This document shows, one piece after another, positions 50,886 to 62,540 of a stretch of 64,000 bases of DNA; the first letter of the stretch is position 1; each line of letters opens with the position of its first letter. Position numbers and translations under genes: made by a program. The notes under the pieces are model-generated. The model saw only the letters and a program-made list of their open reading frames with translations. It was not told where the DNA came from and searched no databases. Origin of the DNA: Mugil cephalus (Eukaryota; Chordata; Actinopteri; Mugiliformes; Mugilidae); assembly GCF_022458985.1 (NCBI RefSeq), contig NC_061772.1:28765501-28829500 (forward strand), given 5' to 3'.

Positions 50886-51499
50886 AGTATTTATCTTGCA
50901 TATGTTCTATTGTTCTTCTGTCTTCTTTGACTTGTTTTTTGTCATTGCACCAAACACTAAAACTAATTCCTGACGTGCCAATAAATCTGGTTCTGCCACT
51001 GATCTTCCTGTAATGTCTAAAACTCACCACGGCTTTTGTGTTGCAGACCGAGCGCATCCGAACGTCTCATTTTGCCTAAAATAGCTGTTTTTTCTCCTAT
51101 TTTCTATGTTGTCTGTGCGTCTTTGTTGTCAGCGGATGAAGTTGTGCTTTGTTTGGAACAAAGACGTGTCAGATCAGTGGTCGCAGCTCGTTGCCTGGTA
51201 CTTACAGTGACACTGATATAAATAGAAGCTTTGTGTGCCACAAACTTCTTATCTGTCTGGAGGGAGAGTTTAAAACAATTCAAGGGAGACTGTGAAACGA
51301 ATGCACTCAATAACCCCTCAGATAAAGCAGAACACATGAAAGATGCTTAAAATCAGGTATTTGGTTTAATTTGACAGATTTTATGAACATGAAATATCAC
51401 TCTTTCAAAAGCTGTTATGAGGAAGGAATTGGTAATTTCACGGTTCATCTCTCTGACCCTGTGTTATCACCTTCAGCGTCGTCTTCATGAGCAGCCGTC

Positions 51500-51682
51500 T
51501 CACACGGTAAAATATGATCCACATTAATTCCCACGTCCTTCTCCTCCCTTTCGTCCAATGACGAGCTGAGACATCAAATAGCCACATCGCCCGGGATCCA
51601 ATCAAACGCCGGCCGTCCGCGGAGCCCACTCCTCCCACCGCATCCTGCATCGTCATGGTGCCTCGCTCCGGATGCAGTTGTC
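51500..51682 (+). promoter_or_regulatory. map1a: map1a promoter / 5' UTR region
   Basis: GC-richer sequence before the map1a start with CCAAT boxes at 51555-51559 and 51598-51602 on the plus strand. Two out-of-frame ATGs (51655 and 51672) precede the main start; the first opens a 52-codon upstream frame that overlaps the main coding sequence. The transcription start is not determined. Confidence 0.4.
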
Positions 51683-51743
51683 ATGGAGATGGAAGAGGGC
51701 TCCTCAGCGTCCATCAGAGGCACCGTTACCATGGAAATCCCCG

Positions 51744-51775
<32 letters not shown>

Positions 51776-54228
51776 TCGGAGAGGCCAGTGGATCCGGAGG
51801 AGGAGTGCGTTGAGCTCCGCGGAGCAGCATTCCGGCACAGGGACCACCGCATGCTGATCGTGATAGGAGAGATTTCCACCGGCCATCACCTCGAAGCCGC
51901 CAGGAGACAGATCAGACACGGTGAGACGGGGCCGAGGAGTGGTCAGGAGCGAAGGGGAAGGGGGGGGGGGGCAGGGGACCAGGAAAGGCTCTGCTCTCCT
52001 GTTAAAACCTGTTTCAGACAAACATTTACTTCAATAATCTGCCTTTAGACGGCTGCACGAGGAATCATTCTCCTAAATCTTTTACTTGAGCTATGATCAG
52101 ATTCAGAATCAGAATGGTTTTTATTGTCCATACGGTTCAGGAAAATAAATATGAAGGTATAAAAAATAAGATAAAAGTCAGTAAACTGCAAACAGCTTCT
52201 GTAGAAAACAAAAGAGTGTTTAGTGATTTGTTCTGTCTCTATAAATATAAATAACTTAACGTTTAAATGCTGCATTGCAGGTAAAAAGCTTTGGTTGCAA
52301 ATTTGTGTCTTTGCTTAATAGATTAAAAGCGTGAGACAGTGTTAGGAGGAAAATCATGGCTGATTCATAAGCAGTGATTTATTTACAGTTTGATGTATTT
52401 TAGAATATTTCTGTGTGGCGCTACGTCACGTTTTCAGAGCTCATCAAAGGTTTTTCCTCGAACAAATCTAGTGACCACATGATTAATGTCAGAGTTAAAG
52501 ATGAGATGCTTCCCCTGAAACGTGCAGCAGGAAATATTAGTTTTCACCTATAGAACAATGATGATACCCGATCCTTCAATTATCCATATTAACTATACAA
52601 CTATATGAGTATATCTGTAAATGTTTAAATTGCAAATCAAAATTTGTAAAATGTGCAAAGTTGATTCACAAAACAGCCTGTGAATGATTCCTCAAAAGTT
52701 TAGACCTTTACTCAGTAATAATAATAATACTGGATTTATGCAGCACTGTCCAGAAGAGTTAAAACATCCCAAATACAAATATCAGACAGACTGGCAGAAA
52801 TAAATAAAGAAATACATTTTAAAAAGTTTTACAAATCAAGAGGTCTTATGATAAAATAAAGTTTTCTGTAATATATATATATTCAGGGACTGATGCAAAC
52901 TTGCTAGCTGTAGCTACGGCAACAGCTCAGACCCCGCCCATAACTACGATGACGTCACGGTGAAGACGAGCTGTGACTGGTTTGCTTTTATGTTTCTGGC
53001 TGCTTCTCCGTCTCCACAGTTTTTCAAATCGATTGTTTTGGATCAATAAAGATGGAACGAATCGAGGAAAGCGCTGATGTTCAATTCCACCTATTTCCTT
53101 TCGTTTCCTGTTTCAGATACTGATTAAATTCACACTGGTATCAGCGATACCGATACTTTGTGCAAACACCCCTAATGCATCTGGTAAATCTAAAAATGAA
53201 GTAGTGAATATCAAATCATAGCTTCATAAAGAAGAGAAGACGTCAGAGTAATTTACTTCAAACTTGGAAGCTGGTTGGATAAATTCCTTCTTGTGCAACA
53301 ACATATGTGCATTAATTTCCTGCTGTGCATTAATATCCGAACATGTCAGAACATATGTTCACTTATACTTGTACATATTTTTTTATATATATACATTTTT
53401 TCACATTGATGCATGTATTGTTATTCTAATTGCCTACTTATTCTACTTATTCTTATTTCTTACATTGCTCTGGTTCACTTTGAGTAGGAGCTGCTGTAAC
53501 GAAAAGTAATTTCCCCCGAGATTAATTTCTGAGTATTATTCTCGAGTATTAAGTATTTCTGATTCTGATTCTGATTCTGATTCTGATTCTGAAGTAGACT
53601 GAGGTGGCGCTAAACAAACTGAACTGAATTCTGACTGTCTTGTATTCTGTGTTCTGGTTACTAGACTCAGTAGTTTAGTTACATTACCTCGAGTGACTGA
53701 AGCATCAAAAGTATCGATATTTTGATTTGCGAATCAATTTTGGGGCATAAAGATCTGGTATCGGGAAGTATCGATGTTTCAGTATCAATCTGTACATCAG
53801 TGGAGGAAAGATTAACTTAGTTAGTTCAGAGAAACAAACATAAAATAAATAATAATAAAATAATAAAAAAAAAATGAACCTGACTAGCAGAAAAGACATA
53901 GCAGCGACTAGTGACTGGGCGGAGTTTTAACACGGTGACACAGTGAGTCCACAAACAAACAAACAAACAAACAAACAGATAAGTTACCAAAGACCAGGAA
54001 CAGTTAATATGGTCTGAGCAGCTTTTATTGTGTCATTGCATTTCTTTGCTATTTTGGGTAATTTTAATTAAAATTGCAGATAATCTCAATAATAACAATG
54101 ACAATAATGTGTTCTTTTAAAAACAGGTTTGCGTTCCTGGGTTGTTGATCCGACCGTGTTGGACCTGAACAAGGAGCTGCAGCTGTTTGAGACCAAACAC
54201 ACGGCTCAGTTTTCTTCGCAGGTCAAAG
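51683..54228 (+). CDS. map1a: Microtubule-associated protein 1A, 5' part
   Basis: Two coding exons, 51683-51920 and 54127-54228, encode the first 113 residues and join in phase; the gene continues past the window. The second half matches the N-terminal start of the MAP1 family heavy chain: MLIVIGEISTGHHLEAA, QIRHGLRSW, DLNKELQLF, HTAQFSSQV, compared with LLVVVGEIVTEEHL, IELGIRSW, LDQELKLF, HSARFSPEV in MAP1B. MAP1A stabilises microtubules in neurons. MAP1A is chosen over MAP1B and MAP1S because tp53bp1 and tubgcp4 are its neighbours in human. Residues 23-31 are an alanine run coded by a GCT repeat (about 51747-51775). The start at 51683 has G at -3 and +4. The last exon ends with a single leftover G before GTCAGT, so the next exon must begin in that phase. 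Confidence 0.85.
51747..51775. repeat. (GCT)n repeat within map1a exon 1
   Basis: A trinucleotide repeat coding for alanine in the map1a frame. All three plus-strand frames stay open across it, reading Ala, Leu and Cys. Confidence 0.9.
51921..54126 (+). other. map1a intron 1
   Basis: A 2.2-kb intron holding a reverse LINE/SINE-type tail (about 52096-52310, starting 'ttcagaatcagaatggtttt') and the transposon copy at 53114-53801. The rest is AT-rich without supported features. Confidence 0.6.
53114..53801. mobile_element. Element related to 44605-45136 with a nested LINE tail
   Basis: The outer parts share 'ggtatcagcgataccgatac' and 'gggaagtatcgatgtttcag' with copy 1. Inserted inside (about 53275-53595) is a sequence ending in a (GATTCT)-type tail, typical of a LINE-type 3' end, so a retroposon landed in the older element. 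Confidence 0.6.
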
Positions 54229-57170
54229 GTCAGTCACTTACACTTGTAGAGACATGTGTTGCTGTGTCCACTTTGCTCAGAGTTTGGTGGAATCAGAGGA
54301 GCCGGGAGGGATGTTTCTGCTCAGACTCCGTTTGTCCTCGTCTCCACTCGTGCATGAGACGAGACGATGCAGCTTTTATTGATCGTGCTCTCATGTGCAG
54401 ACTGTAAGTCAGAGTGGGAATCGATGAGGGGAAAAAAGGTTAGCGGCTTTACTACCTGCTATAGGGGAACATGAGATCAGGCCCCGCGATAGATGCTGAA
54501 TGGCATCATCTAGCAAAAGCTGGTGTCCATGAAACTGCAATCTACATGTCTAATAAGTATGACTTGCTCAGACTGAGTAAATGAAAATGAGGATTTAAAC
54601 AAAACACTGCTGGATGTTGGTGTGTATCTGTCCTCCTGCACAGTTCTGATTTTTTCTATGTACAAATACAGAAACACAGTAATCTGAGGAACGCAAGAAT
54701 CAAAACTGAACCAACAAAGGTTGACATTTTCTGATTTTTATTTTATAGAAGGTTTTAAGCTCCACAAAACGTCCTTTAATCCGTTACGCAACAGCAACAT
54801 TTACTTTCCTTAACCCGGAAATAAAAATGTCCCCTTGAAGCAAGTAAAGGGCCGAGCGTTAACACTTTTCCCACTGAGAATTTATTCTGATTTCTCGCAG
54901 AGAGACGAGTCGAATGAGAAGATCGATATCACTCAAATCTGCCAGTTGACTAGTGGAGAAACAATCAGGAGGTGATTAGCTCGGCTTAGTGTGAAGACTG
55001 TAAAACCGAGTGGCTCCAAAACTCATAAATAAACCTCTGATGTACATAGATTCACATTTATATTTTTCTTTTTTTAAAATAAATATATATATATATAATA
55101 TATGTTTTTCCAGGGTTTATGTGTGAGACTATTTCATATATCTGGACACAGTGAGCAGCCATTTCTCCCCTTTGTCCAGCCTTTATGCTAAGCTAAGCTA
55201 ACAGGCTGATAATTGTAGTCTTGTGGGAGACACAGATTGGAGGTTAGCGTTAGACTGAACCACAAACAAGGGAAACATATGGACTAAAAGTCTGAAAATA
55301 CAACAGCCACAGCCTCTAAACTCCAGTAATTAACACGCTAACTCATTAGCTGCTGTCTTTAAAAACAACAACAACAACAACTAATGAACGCGTTCTTCAC
55401 GTCGGCAGCGGGCAGGTCATTTGTTTCGGATCGACCCGGCTCTGCATAATTTCACATCACGTCATTGTGTGACTCATTGTGTAAAACTCTGCATGAATAA
55501 ATTTTCCGATGCGTCTCACATTTCTGTGGGCAGCACGTGCGCAGCCATGATGGAATATTTTCACACCTGTCCACAATCTCTGCAATAAAACCTCCAATAA
55601 ATAAAACCTCCAATAAATAAAACCTCCATTAGACGTGTGTTTGTTGAAGGTTATTGATGCGTTTTCCGTGCAGTTAAGTCATGAATAATTCAGCATTTTT
55701 CATTAATTGATCTTTTCAGACAAACAGCACCTTATTCTCTCTTCCTCTTCCTGTCGATTTTCTGATGTGATTATTTTTTGCTGAAGCACAGACTGAGAAG
55801 CTTTTCTCTCGTGCTCCTAGAGAGAAGTTTAACCCTGGTTCTGCCGATGCCAGTGTTATTATATATACACATATAGTTCCTATTATTTGTTTTTTAGACT
55901 TTGACATATTATTGTAGCTATTACGCTGCCAGTCGGCAAGAATTCGAATATTTGGTTTGACAAAAAGGTGGATTATATTATAAACATTATAACATTTTCA
56001 TTCATGTTCTTTTTGGGAGGAATCCTAGATATAAATGCTCATTTTAAGTAATCTAGTAAAATATCTGAACATCTCCCCAACAGATTGACTAAATATTTTG
56101 TAGATATTCAAGATTCTTGAACAATAAATTGTGATCTATTATTCTCAGGGACTTCCATTTACTTTGTTTTTAGTGCTAATTATCAAACGCTAGCATGCTA
56201 AGCTGGTAAACTAACATGGTGAATGCTCCGCTTTATAACTGCAATTACAACATTTACGCATTTATTTTAAAACACTGCTTTCACATATAATCTCTGCATC
56301 AGTTTGAGGGTCCCTGGCCTGAAAAACATTGAAGACTGCTGGTGTGTAAACTCGATTTTCTGCAGTTAATTTCATAAACGTAATTTAAACAATACTTCTG
56401 CAGTTGGAGAGAGATTCCAGTAACAGAAAACCAGTTTCTGCACACGGGCCAGACATGTATGTGACACGTTTTCTAGTGGGGTTTTACATGCATGCATTTG
56501 CATGACAAAAAAAATAGAAAGTGACAGGAGTGTGTCAGAAAGAGAGAAGTCGTCTTTACTCGTGGGACGTCTTTGTAGCCGAAAGCAAAACAGAGATGGA
56601 AATTAGTTTTAAAAAAAAAGGCCTGTTTACATTGCTGAATGCAAATTCAGGTGCATGTAGAATGGAAAATGTGATTTCTCCTGCTGCAGAACATTCACTC
56701 ACAATGACGGGTGGATGGAATTATCTGTAGGATTTACTGGTAGACTGGACGTGAGGCTGGAGATGGATGACGGTAGATGAAACTTAGGGTGGGGCACATC
56801 TCAGGATACTTCAGATCCTTATCTCTCTGGCTCCTGTGATGAAAGATAGAAGAGAAAGGAAAGAAAAGCGAGGGATAGAGTTGAGAACAGGAACAGGAAA
56901 CGGAATGAATAGACACGATAACATTTTTATTTCCTATCTTAAGGAGATGCAGTGCTTATTTTGTGTGCATATAAACACGGTGAATAATGTGCAGAAAGGA
57001 AGTTTACAAACTAATTTTAAACCATGCGCTCACACAGATACTCCTGTAGCTATCGATTACCGTCTTTGTCTTTGATTGCTGGGTCAGAACTGCTCAGTCT
57101 GACTGAAATCTATATCCAGCTAAAGTCTTAAATTCCTCTGAAGTGAACCAGAGTAGGTCGGTTAGGATCA
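54229..57170 (+). other. map1a intron, no exon found
   Basis: The intron continues without a recognisable map1a exon 3 (the family expects a large exon encoding the metallo-beta-lactamase-like region). AT-rich; no feature called. Confidence 0.55.
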
Positions 57171-57175
57171 TATGT

Positions 57176-57614
57176 ACATTAGGAGACAATCATGTGTCCC
57201 TCGTGGTCACAACCAGCTCCTCTAAAACTGAAGCCAAAGCAAGTAGAGCTCCCCCTGGTGGCTGGCTGCAGTACAGGTCATAAGCTCCACCTCCTCCATG
57301 TTAGTGGATGTGGCTTGGGCTGAAATTAAACACTAAAAGACACGTCAATTTATTTTATTTTATTTAGTTTTTCAATGTTCGAGTCATTTTAGATACTTAA
57401 TATAATCCAGAATAGAATCCATCTTTGGAAAAAAATGTATTTGGAGTGCACTTTAATGTTTTAATGTGGCCCAAGTCCCGCCCACTAACATGGAGGAGGT
57501 GGAGCTTAAGACCTGTACTGCAGCCAGCCACCAGGGGGAGCTCTACTTGCTTTGGCTTCACTTTTAGAGGAGCTGGTTGTGACCACGAGGGACACATGAT
57601 TGTCTCCTAATGTA
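57176..57614. repeat. Near-palindromic pair of CTCF-like repeats
   Basis: Two arms of about 145 bp, 57176-57320 (minus orientation) and 57469-57614 (plus orientation), are reverse complements at high identity around a 148-bp spacer. Each arm contains the core CCACCAGGGGGAGC (57248-57261 on minus, 57528-57541 on plus), 'cctcctccatgttagtgg' or its complement, and 'acattaggagacaatcatgt' or its complement. Either two insertions in opposite orientation or one foldback element. Inside the map1a intron. Confidence 0.85.
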
Positions 57615-57689
57615 GATAGATACTGCCACATTAAATTAGCTAATATATCGCTCTTATATAATATAATATCACATCCTGTTTCTATAGCG

Positions 57690-57860
57690 TCAAATAACAA
57701 ACCAAAACAAAATGTATCCAAAAAAATTGACACTTGTATATGTGTCATTATTATATTAGCTACCTAAAATGACATAAATAAATTAGCTTAAGACCGATAC
57801 CGTTGCCAGCCACCAGGGGGAGTTCTACTTGCTTTGGCTTCACTTTAGAGGAGCAGTTTC
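57690..57860 (+). repeat. CTCF-like repeat, further copy
   Basis: A diverged copy of the same family with CCACCAGGGGGAGT at 57810-57823 and 'tctacttgctttggcttcac' after it, about 200 bp from the palindromic pair. Confidence 0.75.
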
Positions 57861-58284
57861 AACGTCCATCTTGATACAGTTGATGATTTTAACCCACAGA
57901 AAGTTGTGGGGCCCAGAAGAAAGTGTCCTCGCAGTGCTAGTATTCTATAGGACTATGGTCCCCATAACTACATAAAACCACGAGCACACACACACACACA
58001 CAGGATTGTGTTTCATTAATGTCTATGAAAGAAAATCATCTGGTGCAGATTTTACCATCGTGTAACATAATATCAGGTCCATCCATTCAGTTTTTCAATA
58101 GAAAAAAAAAAAAAACTCCATTAAAGCACATTAATCCTGTCTACACAGTGTTATGATATAAAGATATATGAGAACAACAGTATCTCATTACCTTCTGTGC
58201 ATTGATTAGCTAAATAATTCACTGCCTTTCCACATCAGTATAGAGACGACGATAAACCCCCTCAACCCTGTGAAGTCCGACAAA

Positions 58285-58520
58285 TTAGATAAAATAATCC
58301 TTTATTTATCCCATCGTGGGGAAATTTGCAGCGTTGCACCAGCAGACAATTTAAGAACGGTGCACACAGGAGAAAAAACAAACAAATAAAATAAATAAAT
58401 AAAATAGAATATGTGTAGTGCACATGAGAGAATATATATATGTAAACATAGTTATTGCACAGATGTGATGGTTTGTGTTGTGATTGTTCAGTGTGTGTGG
58501 TCTTTTATGGGCAATATAGA
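58285..58520 (-). mobile_element. LINE-type 3' end, reverse orientation
   Basis: 'tcctttatttatcccatcgt' and 'ggggaaatttgcagcgttgc' are the reverse complement of a typical teleost LINE 3' end (GGGATAAATAAAG). No coding part remains. Confidence 0.6.
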
Positions 58521-58579
58521 TTTTCATACTGTGTTATAATTTCTTGTTGACATCACCGGTTTGAGAAAAAGCCACTGAG

Positions 58580-60780
58580 GATCAATTTTTTTGCATTAGA
58601 GGGCGGGGGAGGAGGAGCACTGGATAAAAAGAGGTGGAGAGAGACACTGTCTGGACACAGTGGCCAGTAAATATACTTTACATCCAGTTCTCGTAAGAAA
58701 TAACGTGCTTTCACGCGATGCAGGTTTCTGTTGTACTGTCAGACTGGATTAACATGCATGAGTTCAACAGTTCAGCTGTGAAACGAACCGGGTCCCGTGT
58801 TTTTCTCGCTGGTTTTCAAAAGGTCACATTGGCAAATTGATCAGATCCAGGCAGAAAGAGGTCAGTCCCTTCGAGGCAGCCCCGTCTTAGCCACAGCAAA
58901 TGCTCAGAGGGGGTTTTTTAGATACGACCTCCTGATTCGTGTTTACCTTCCAGGAGAGTCTCTGCCCTGCTCGTCAATATCACAGCTCCTCCTCGTCTGT
59001 GCCTCGAATACTAATGTGCAGCCGTGGCGGACTGCACTGTCATCATGGCTGACGAGCTCAGACACAAAGAGGGAGCTGTAAGAGGCAGGAACATGGTGGA
59101 TAACCCGATACATCTCATCAGTACGGGATGGATGTTCGTGGCTCCCAGAGGACGATCCCCACTGAGTTTAGGGCGACGTTTAATTTAGTGCAAAGTAGTT
59201 CTGCTGGAAATTTAACAGTAGAAGAAGATGAAGCCGGACGACTCCACGTCTCCCACGTTTCAAGCACTTGTTTCAACGACTGGTTGTTTTTCTACCTCCA
59301 TGTTTCTGTTTCCTAACCATTCATCAGGCACCCGTTGAAATACTTAAGACTTTTTCACCTTTGTGTAAATTTTCATTGAGAAAATCAAGATTAATGAATG
59401 TAACATACAGAATATGGTGGTAAACAAATGCAAACATGTATTTAGAGCTTTAGAACAAAAGTGCTGATTCAGGCAACATTATCACATTAGACAACATTAG
59501 GACACTTCTTCTTCTTCTTCATGGTACCTTGTAGACCACATTAGACCCGAGAATGTTTCCTTGATCTTCTCTGATCGGCTGAATAAAAACCACACACTTC
59601 TAAAATTCACTGAGAGGCACCAGGAAACAATTTAAAGCCTTTTAAAGCCTGAAAGGTGTCGCTGGTGATGCGTTAAAGCTCACGGTATTTGAATTACCGC
59701 AACTCACAGTAGTTTGCGCTATTGACAATATTCAAAGTGGTGTGGCTGAACACTGGGAAGTTGCGCTTTTGTCTGGAAGATCTTCGTAACATCTCATTTT
59801 TACCAACAAATTCCTCCAAATAACTCTGTCTTCCTGGGCGTCATCATTACCGTAAAAACTTTTTTCCCCCAGTGAGCAGCCACACCGTGAATTTTGTCCA
59901 TTGGTGGGTTATGGTAGTTTAAATACCGCAAGCTTTTTTTTGTTATATGCGCAGGTTGATGTTCATGTGTGCGGAAGTTACCATAAATGGTTCCTTGCCC
60001 CATAAAGGGTTAACAGTATGGGGCGGCCCAACAGGATTTGATTTACTCTGCCATGGTCCAATAACGAATGGGAAATATTTTATTGCTCCGAATTTATCCT
60101 GATAGAGAAAACGGCTCGGACAACTCTCGCAGCATGTGAAGCTATTTGAACTGTTCACTAATAAGGACTGACGTCACCACCACTTCTTAGAACCCAATGT
60201 TGATGACTTTTTAGACCGTGGAGATTTATAGTTATTTAAATAGAGGTGGTCAAACCCCCTAGCTTAACTTTATTAGCCGTAGTTAGACTGAAACTCTAAC
60301 TGTTTACTATAAGTTAGAATTATTCACTTTATTTAAACTTACATTTGTCCATAGAATACCATGTCTCCACAGTTTATTAGTCCAATCCGAGCAGGTCGGT
60401 CTGTTGTTACCATGCTTACATTTGCATTACATTAGCTCAGAGTGTCTCCGTGAGGTGTAGCGGCTTTATTTCCGACTGGCAGAGCTTCCCTGACCAGGGA
60501 GTCAGCTTTCTCAGATGAGACATTTTCCCATCTCAGAGTATGAATGCGCCGGAGGGAAATAACATCGCCCACTCCAAGTCTCCTCAGGCGCTCTGAGCTC
60601 AGGCAGCCAAGATGGCAGCGACTTCCCTGATGGGTGGCATATGTGCAGCCAGTGGCCTCGAGCGTCGAAGGTCCTGCTTGGCCTCCCTCACGAAAGACAC
60701 ATAACATAGAGACTGAAGGGTTTAGCAGGAGACATGGGCGGCTGCTGTTGCTTAACCAAGGTCTTTAAGTTTATATGATG
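58580..60780. other. map1a intron, unassigned GC-richer islands
   Basis: Two patches are less AT-rich than the rest: 58780-59300 and 60430-60710. They carry open frames on one or both strands (for example 59045-59188 plus and 60432-60707 minus) but no recognised domain or splice context. Around 59700-59950 two segments are weak inverted repeats around 'gtgtggctg...cactggg'. Possible regulatory DNA or old mobile elements. Confidence 0.35.
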
Positions 60781-61800
60781 AGACTCTAGCAAAGAAGGGA
60801 GGCAGTAAAAGGAAAATGTGGGTTTAGTCAAGGCTATTAGCCAAGTAGCCATTTGTGCAATCATTCAGGAAGACATCCTGCTGCAACACAACCAGTCAAA
60901 CCGTTTCTACTCTCAGCATCCACTCCACTTCATGTTCCCTTCATTAGTTTACATTGAATAGTATTTAGCAGAATATTGTTATCAGAATATGAGTCTGGAT
61001 TTCATTATGGGGCGTGCTTCAGACGATTTAAAGAAATAAAATGACACTGCGTCAGTCGGATAGACCTTCAACCAATCACAAAGTTATTTTGCTGTCAACT
61101 TATTTTACAACAGACTCTAAACAAGTCCCTTCTCCAACAGCAGACATTTTGTTGAGAACAAATTCAACATCACGGTGCTCAGATGACGTCTATGACTCAG
61201 TTCCTGGAAGACAGATTCCAGACCAACACTGCACCAAAAACAAATTGTGAGCAGGGAAGTTAGTTGGTCTGACGAAAAGATTTTGAAGCAACAGCAGATT
61301 TATGAAGCTGTGCATTTTTTCTTTTAAATGTGTTTTCCTCCAATGATTATTAAAGTCATACTTAATCACAAGGACATGAAAGAAATCACCAAAAGCTTTT
61401 TAAAGGAGGACAATCTCTGCAGAGTCTCTTGTGTCGTGATGGTATGGATATGTGCATCCATCACTGTTGGTCCATTAGTGTCTCAGTCCTCACGATGAAC
61501 TGATGAGGCACACGGACAGTCTGGCAACATGAAAGATCACGTTTCATCCCAGGAGAGGAGGAAGATGAGGAGGAGGAGGGCGGAAGAATGGCTGTAATGG
61601 TCTCAATGAATGCAGCTGTCGCCCACGCGGTGCAATTAATAAAGACTCACTGGACCTAAACTGAAGGCTGATAGATGATTAACAACGCCTGGTGGCGTGA
61701 GAAGGCCCTCGGGGGGAAATGTAGTCAATAGTGGGCTGCAAAACTCGGTGGGTTTCATCATGTGGATGTGAACACATAAATAGTCACTGTATGTCTGAGA
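60781..61800. other. map1a intron, no feature recognised
   Basis: About 1 kb of intron with short open frames but no splice-compatible map1a exon and no repeat I can assign. A purine-rich patch (about 61550-61590) is the only compositional feature. Confidence 0.5.
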
Positions 61801-61810
61801 GCACGAGAAG

Positions 61811-61892
61811 ATCATCCCACAGATACTTGGTTTGGGATAATTGTGAATTTGGAGGCCAGGTCAACACCTTATACTGTTCTTCAGGTTTTTTT
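61811..61892. mobile_element. Truncated copy of the MITE at 2193-2406
   Basis: Shares 'gatcatcccacaga', 'ggaggccaggtcaacacct' and 'ctgttcttca' with the interior of the element at 2193-2406; the terminal repeats are lost. Confidence 0.7.
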
Positions 61893-61927
61893 GAGTCAAA
61901 CTGTCATTGCGAGTGAGTGTACACTTG

Positions 61928-62155
61928 GTGAAGGGGTCGATACTGCAGCCTCCAGCCACCAGGGGGAGCTCTACTTTCACTTTTGATATAGTGAGTGTAT
62001 TAGCATATTCTCTAAAATATGCATTTTCCTTGTCCATTCGTGCCAAAACAGTCCATTGAAATATGCTAACCGGTGTTTACAGGCTGTAGTGTTTGAGATA
62101 TTTTGCCTCCAGCTAAGCCCCGCCCCTCAAAAAACATCACATTGTTTACAACCCC
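61928..62155. repeat. Composite of two repeat families
   Basis: The left part (61928-61985) is a CTCF-like repeat copy with CCACCAGGGGGAGC at 61956-61969. The right part (61985-62155) is the reverse complement of 31186-31335, with 'ccagctaagccccgcccct' and 'gagatattttgcctccag'. They abut directly, so one may have inserted into the other, or they may be parts of one longer family. Confidence 0.75.
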
Positions 62156-62237
62156 TGAAGGGGTCTGTAGATAGAGCTAAAGGACAAACAATTCAATGCA
62201 GAAATCTTAGAAAGCTAATGTCTTTGATTTTTGGATC

Positions 62238-62540
62238 TAACAAGATGGTGTGGTGGTTAGCACTGATTCCTCACAGCAAGAAGGTTCTGGGTTCTAATCC
62301 GTTCTGTGTGGCATGTTCTCCCTTTGTGTGTGGGGGTTCTCTCTGGATACTCGGGCTTCCTCCCATCCTCCAAAGACTTGCTGATTGGATTCATTGGTGA
62401 TTCTAAATAAGACGTAGATGTGAGTGTGAATTGTTGTGTGTCTCTCTGTTTTAGCTCTGAGATAGGATCCATCCCCCCATGACCCTCCAAAGACGAGCGG
62501 TTACAGTGAATGAATGAATGAATGAATGAATGAATGACCT
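62238..62540 (+). repeat. Full-length tRNA-derived SINE
   Basis: The most complete copy in the window. The tRNA-like head has an A-box-like 'tggtgtggtggttagcac' and a B-box-like 'ggttctaatcc'; then come the body words 'gcatgttctccctttgtgtg' and 'cttcctcccatcctccaaag', and the tail is (TGAA)n at 62508-62536. Transcription by RNA polymerase III is expected for the family; activity cannot be judged. Confidence 0.85.

Noticed and set aside
58797..59081. Candidate map1a exon 3
   Set aside because: The reading does not resemble the MAP1 heavy-chain sequence expected after exon 2 and does not have the required phase with clear splice sites.
62238..62320. Possible tRNA gene
   Set aside because: The A- and B-box-like words are followed by a SINE body and a TGAA tail, and the cloverleaf is not intact, so it is the head of a SINE.
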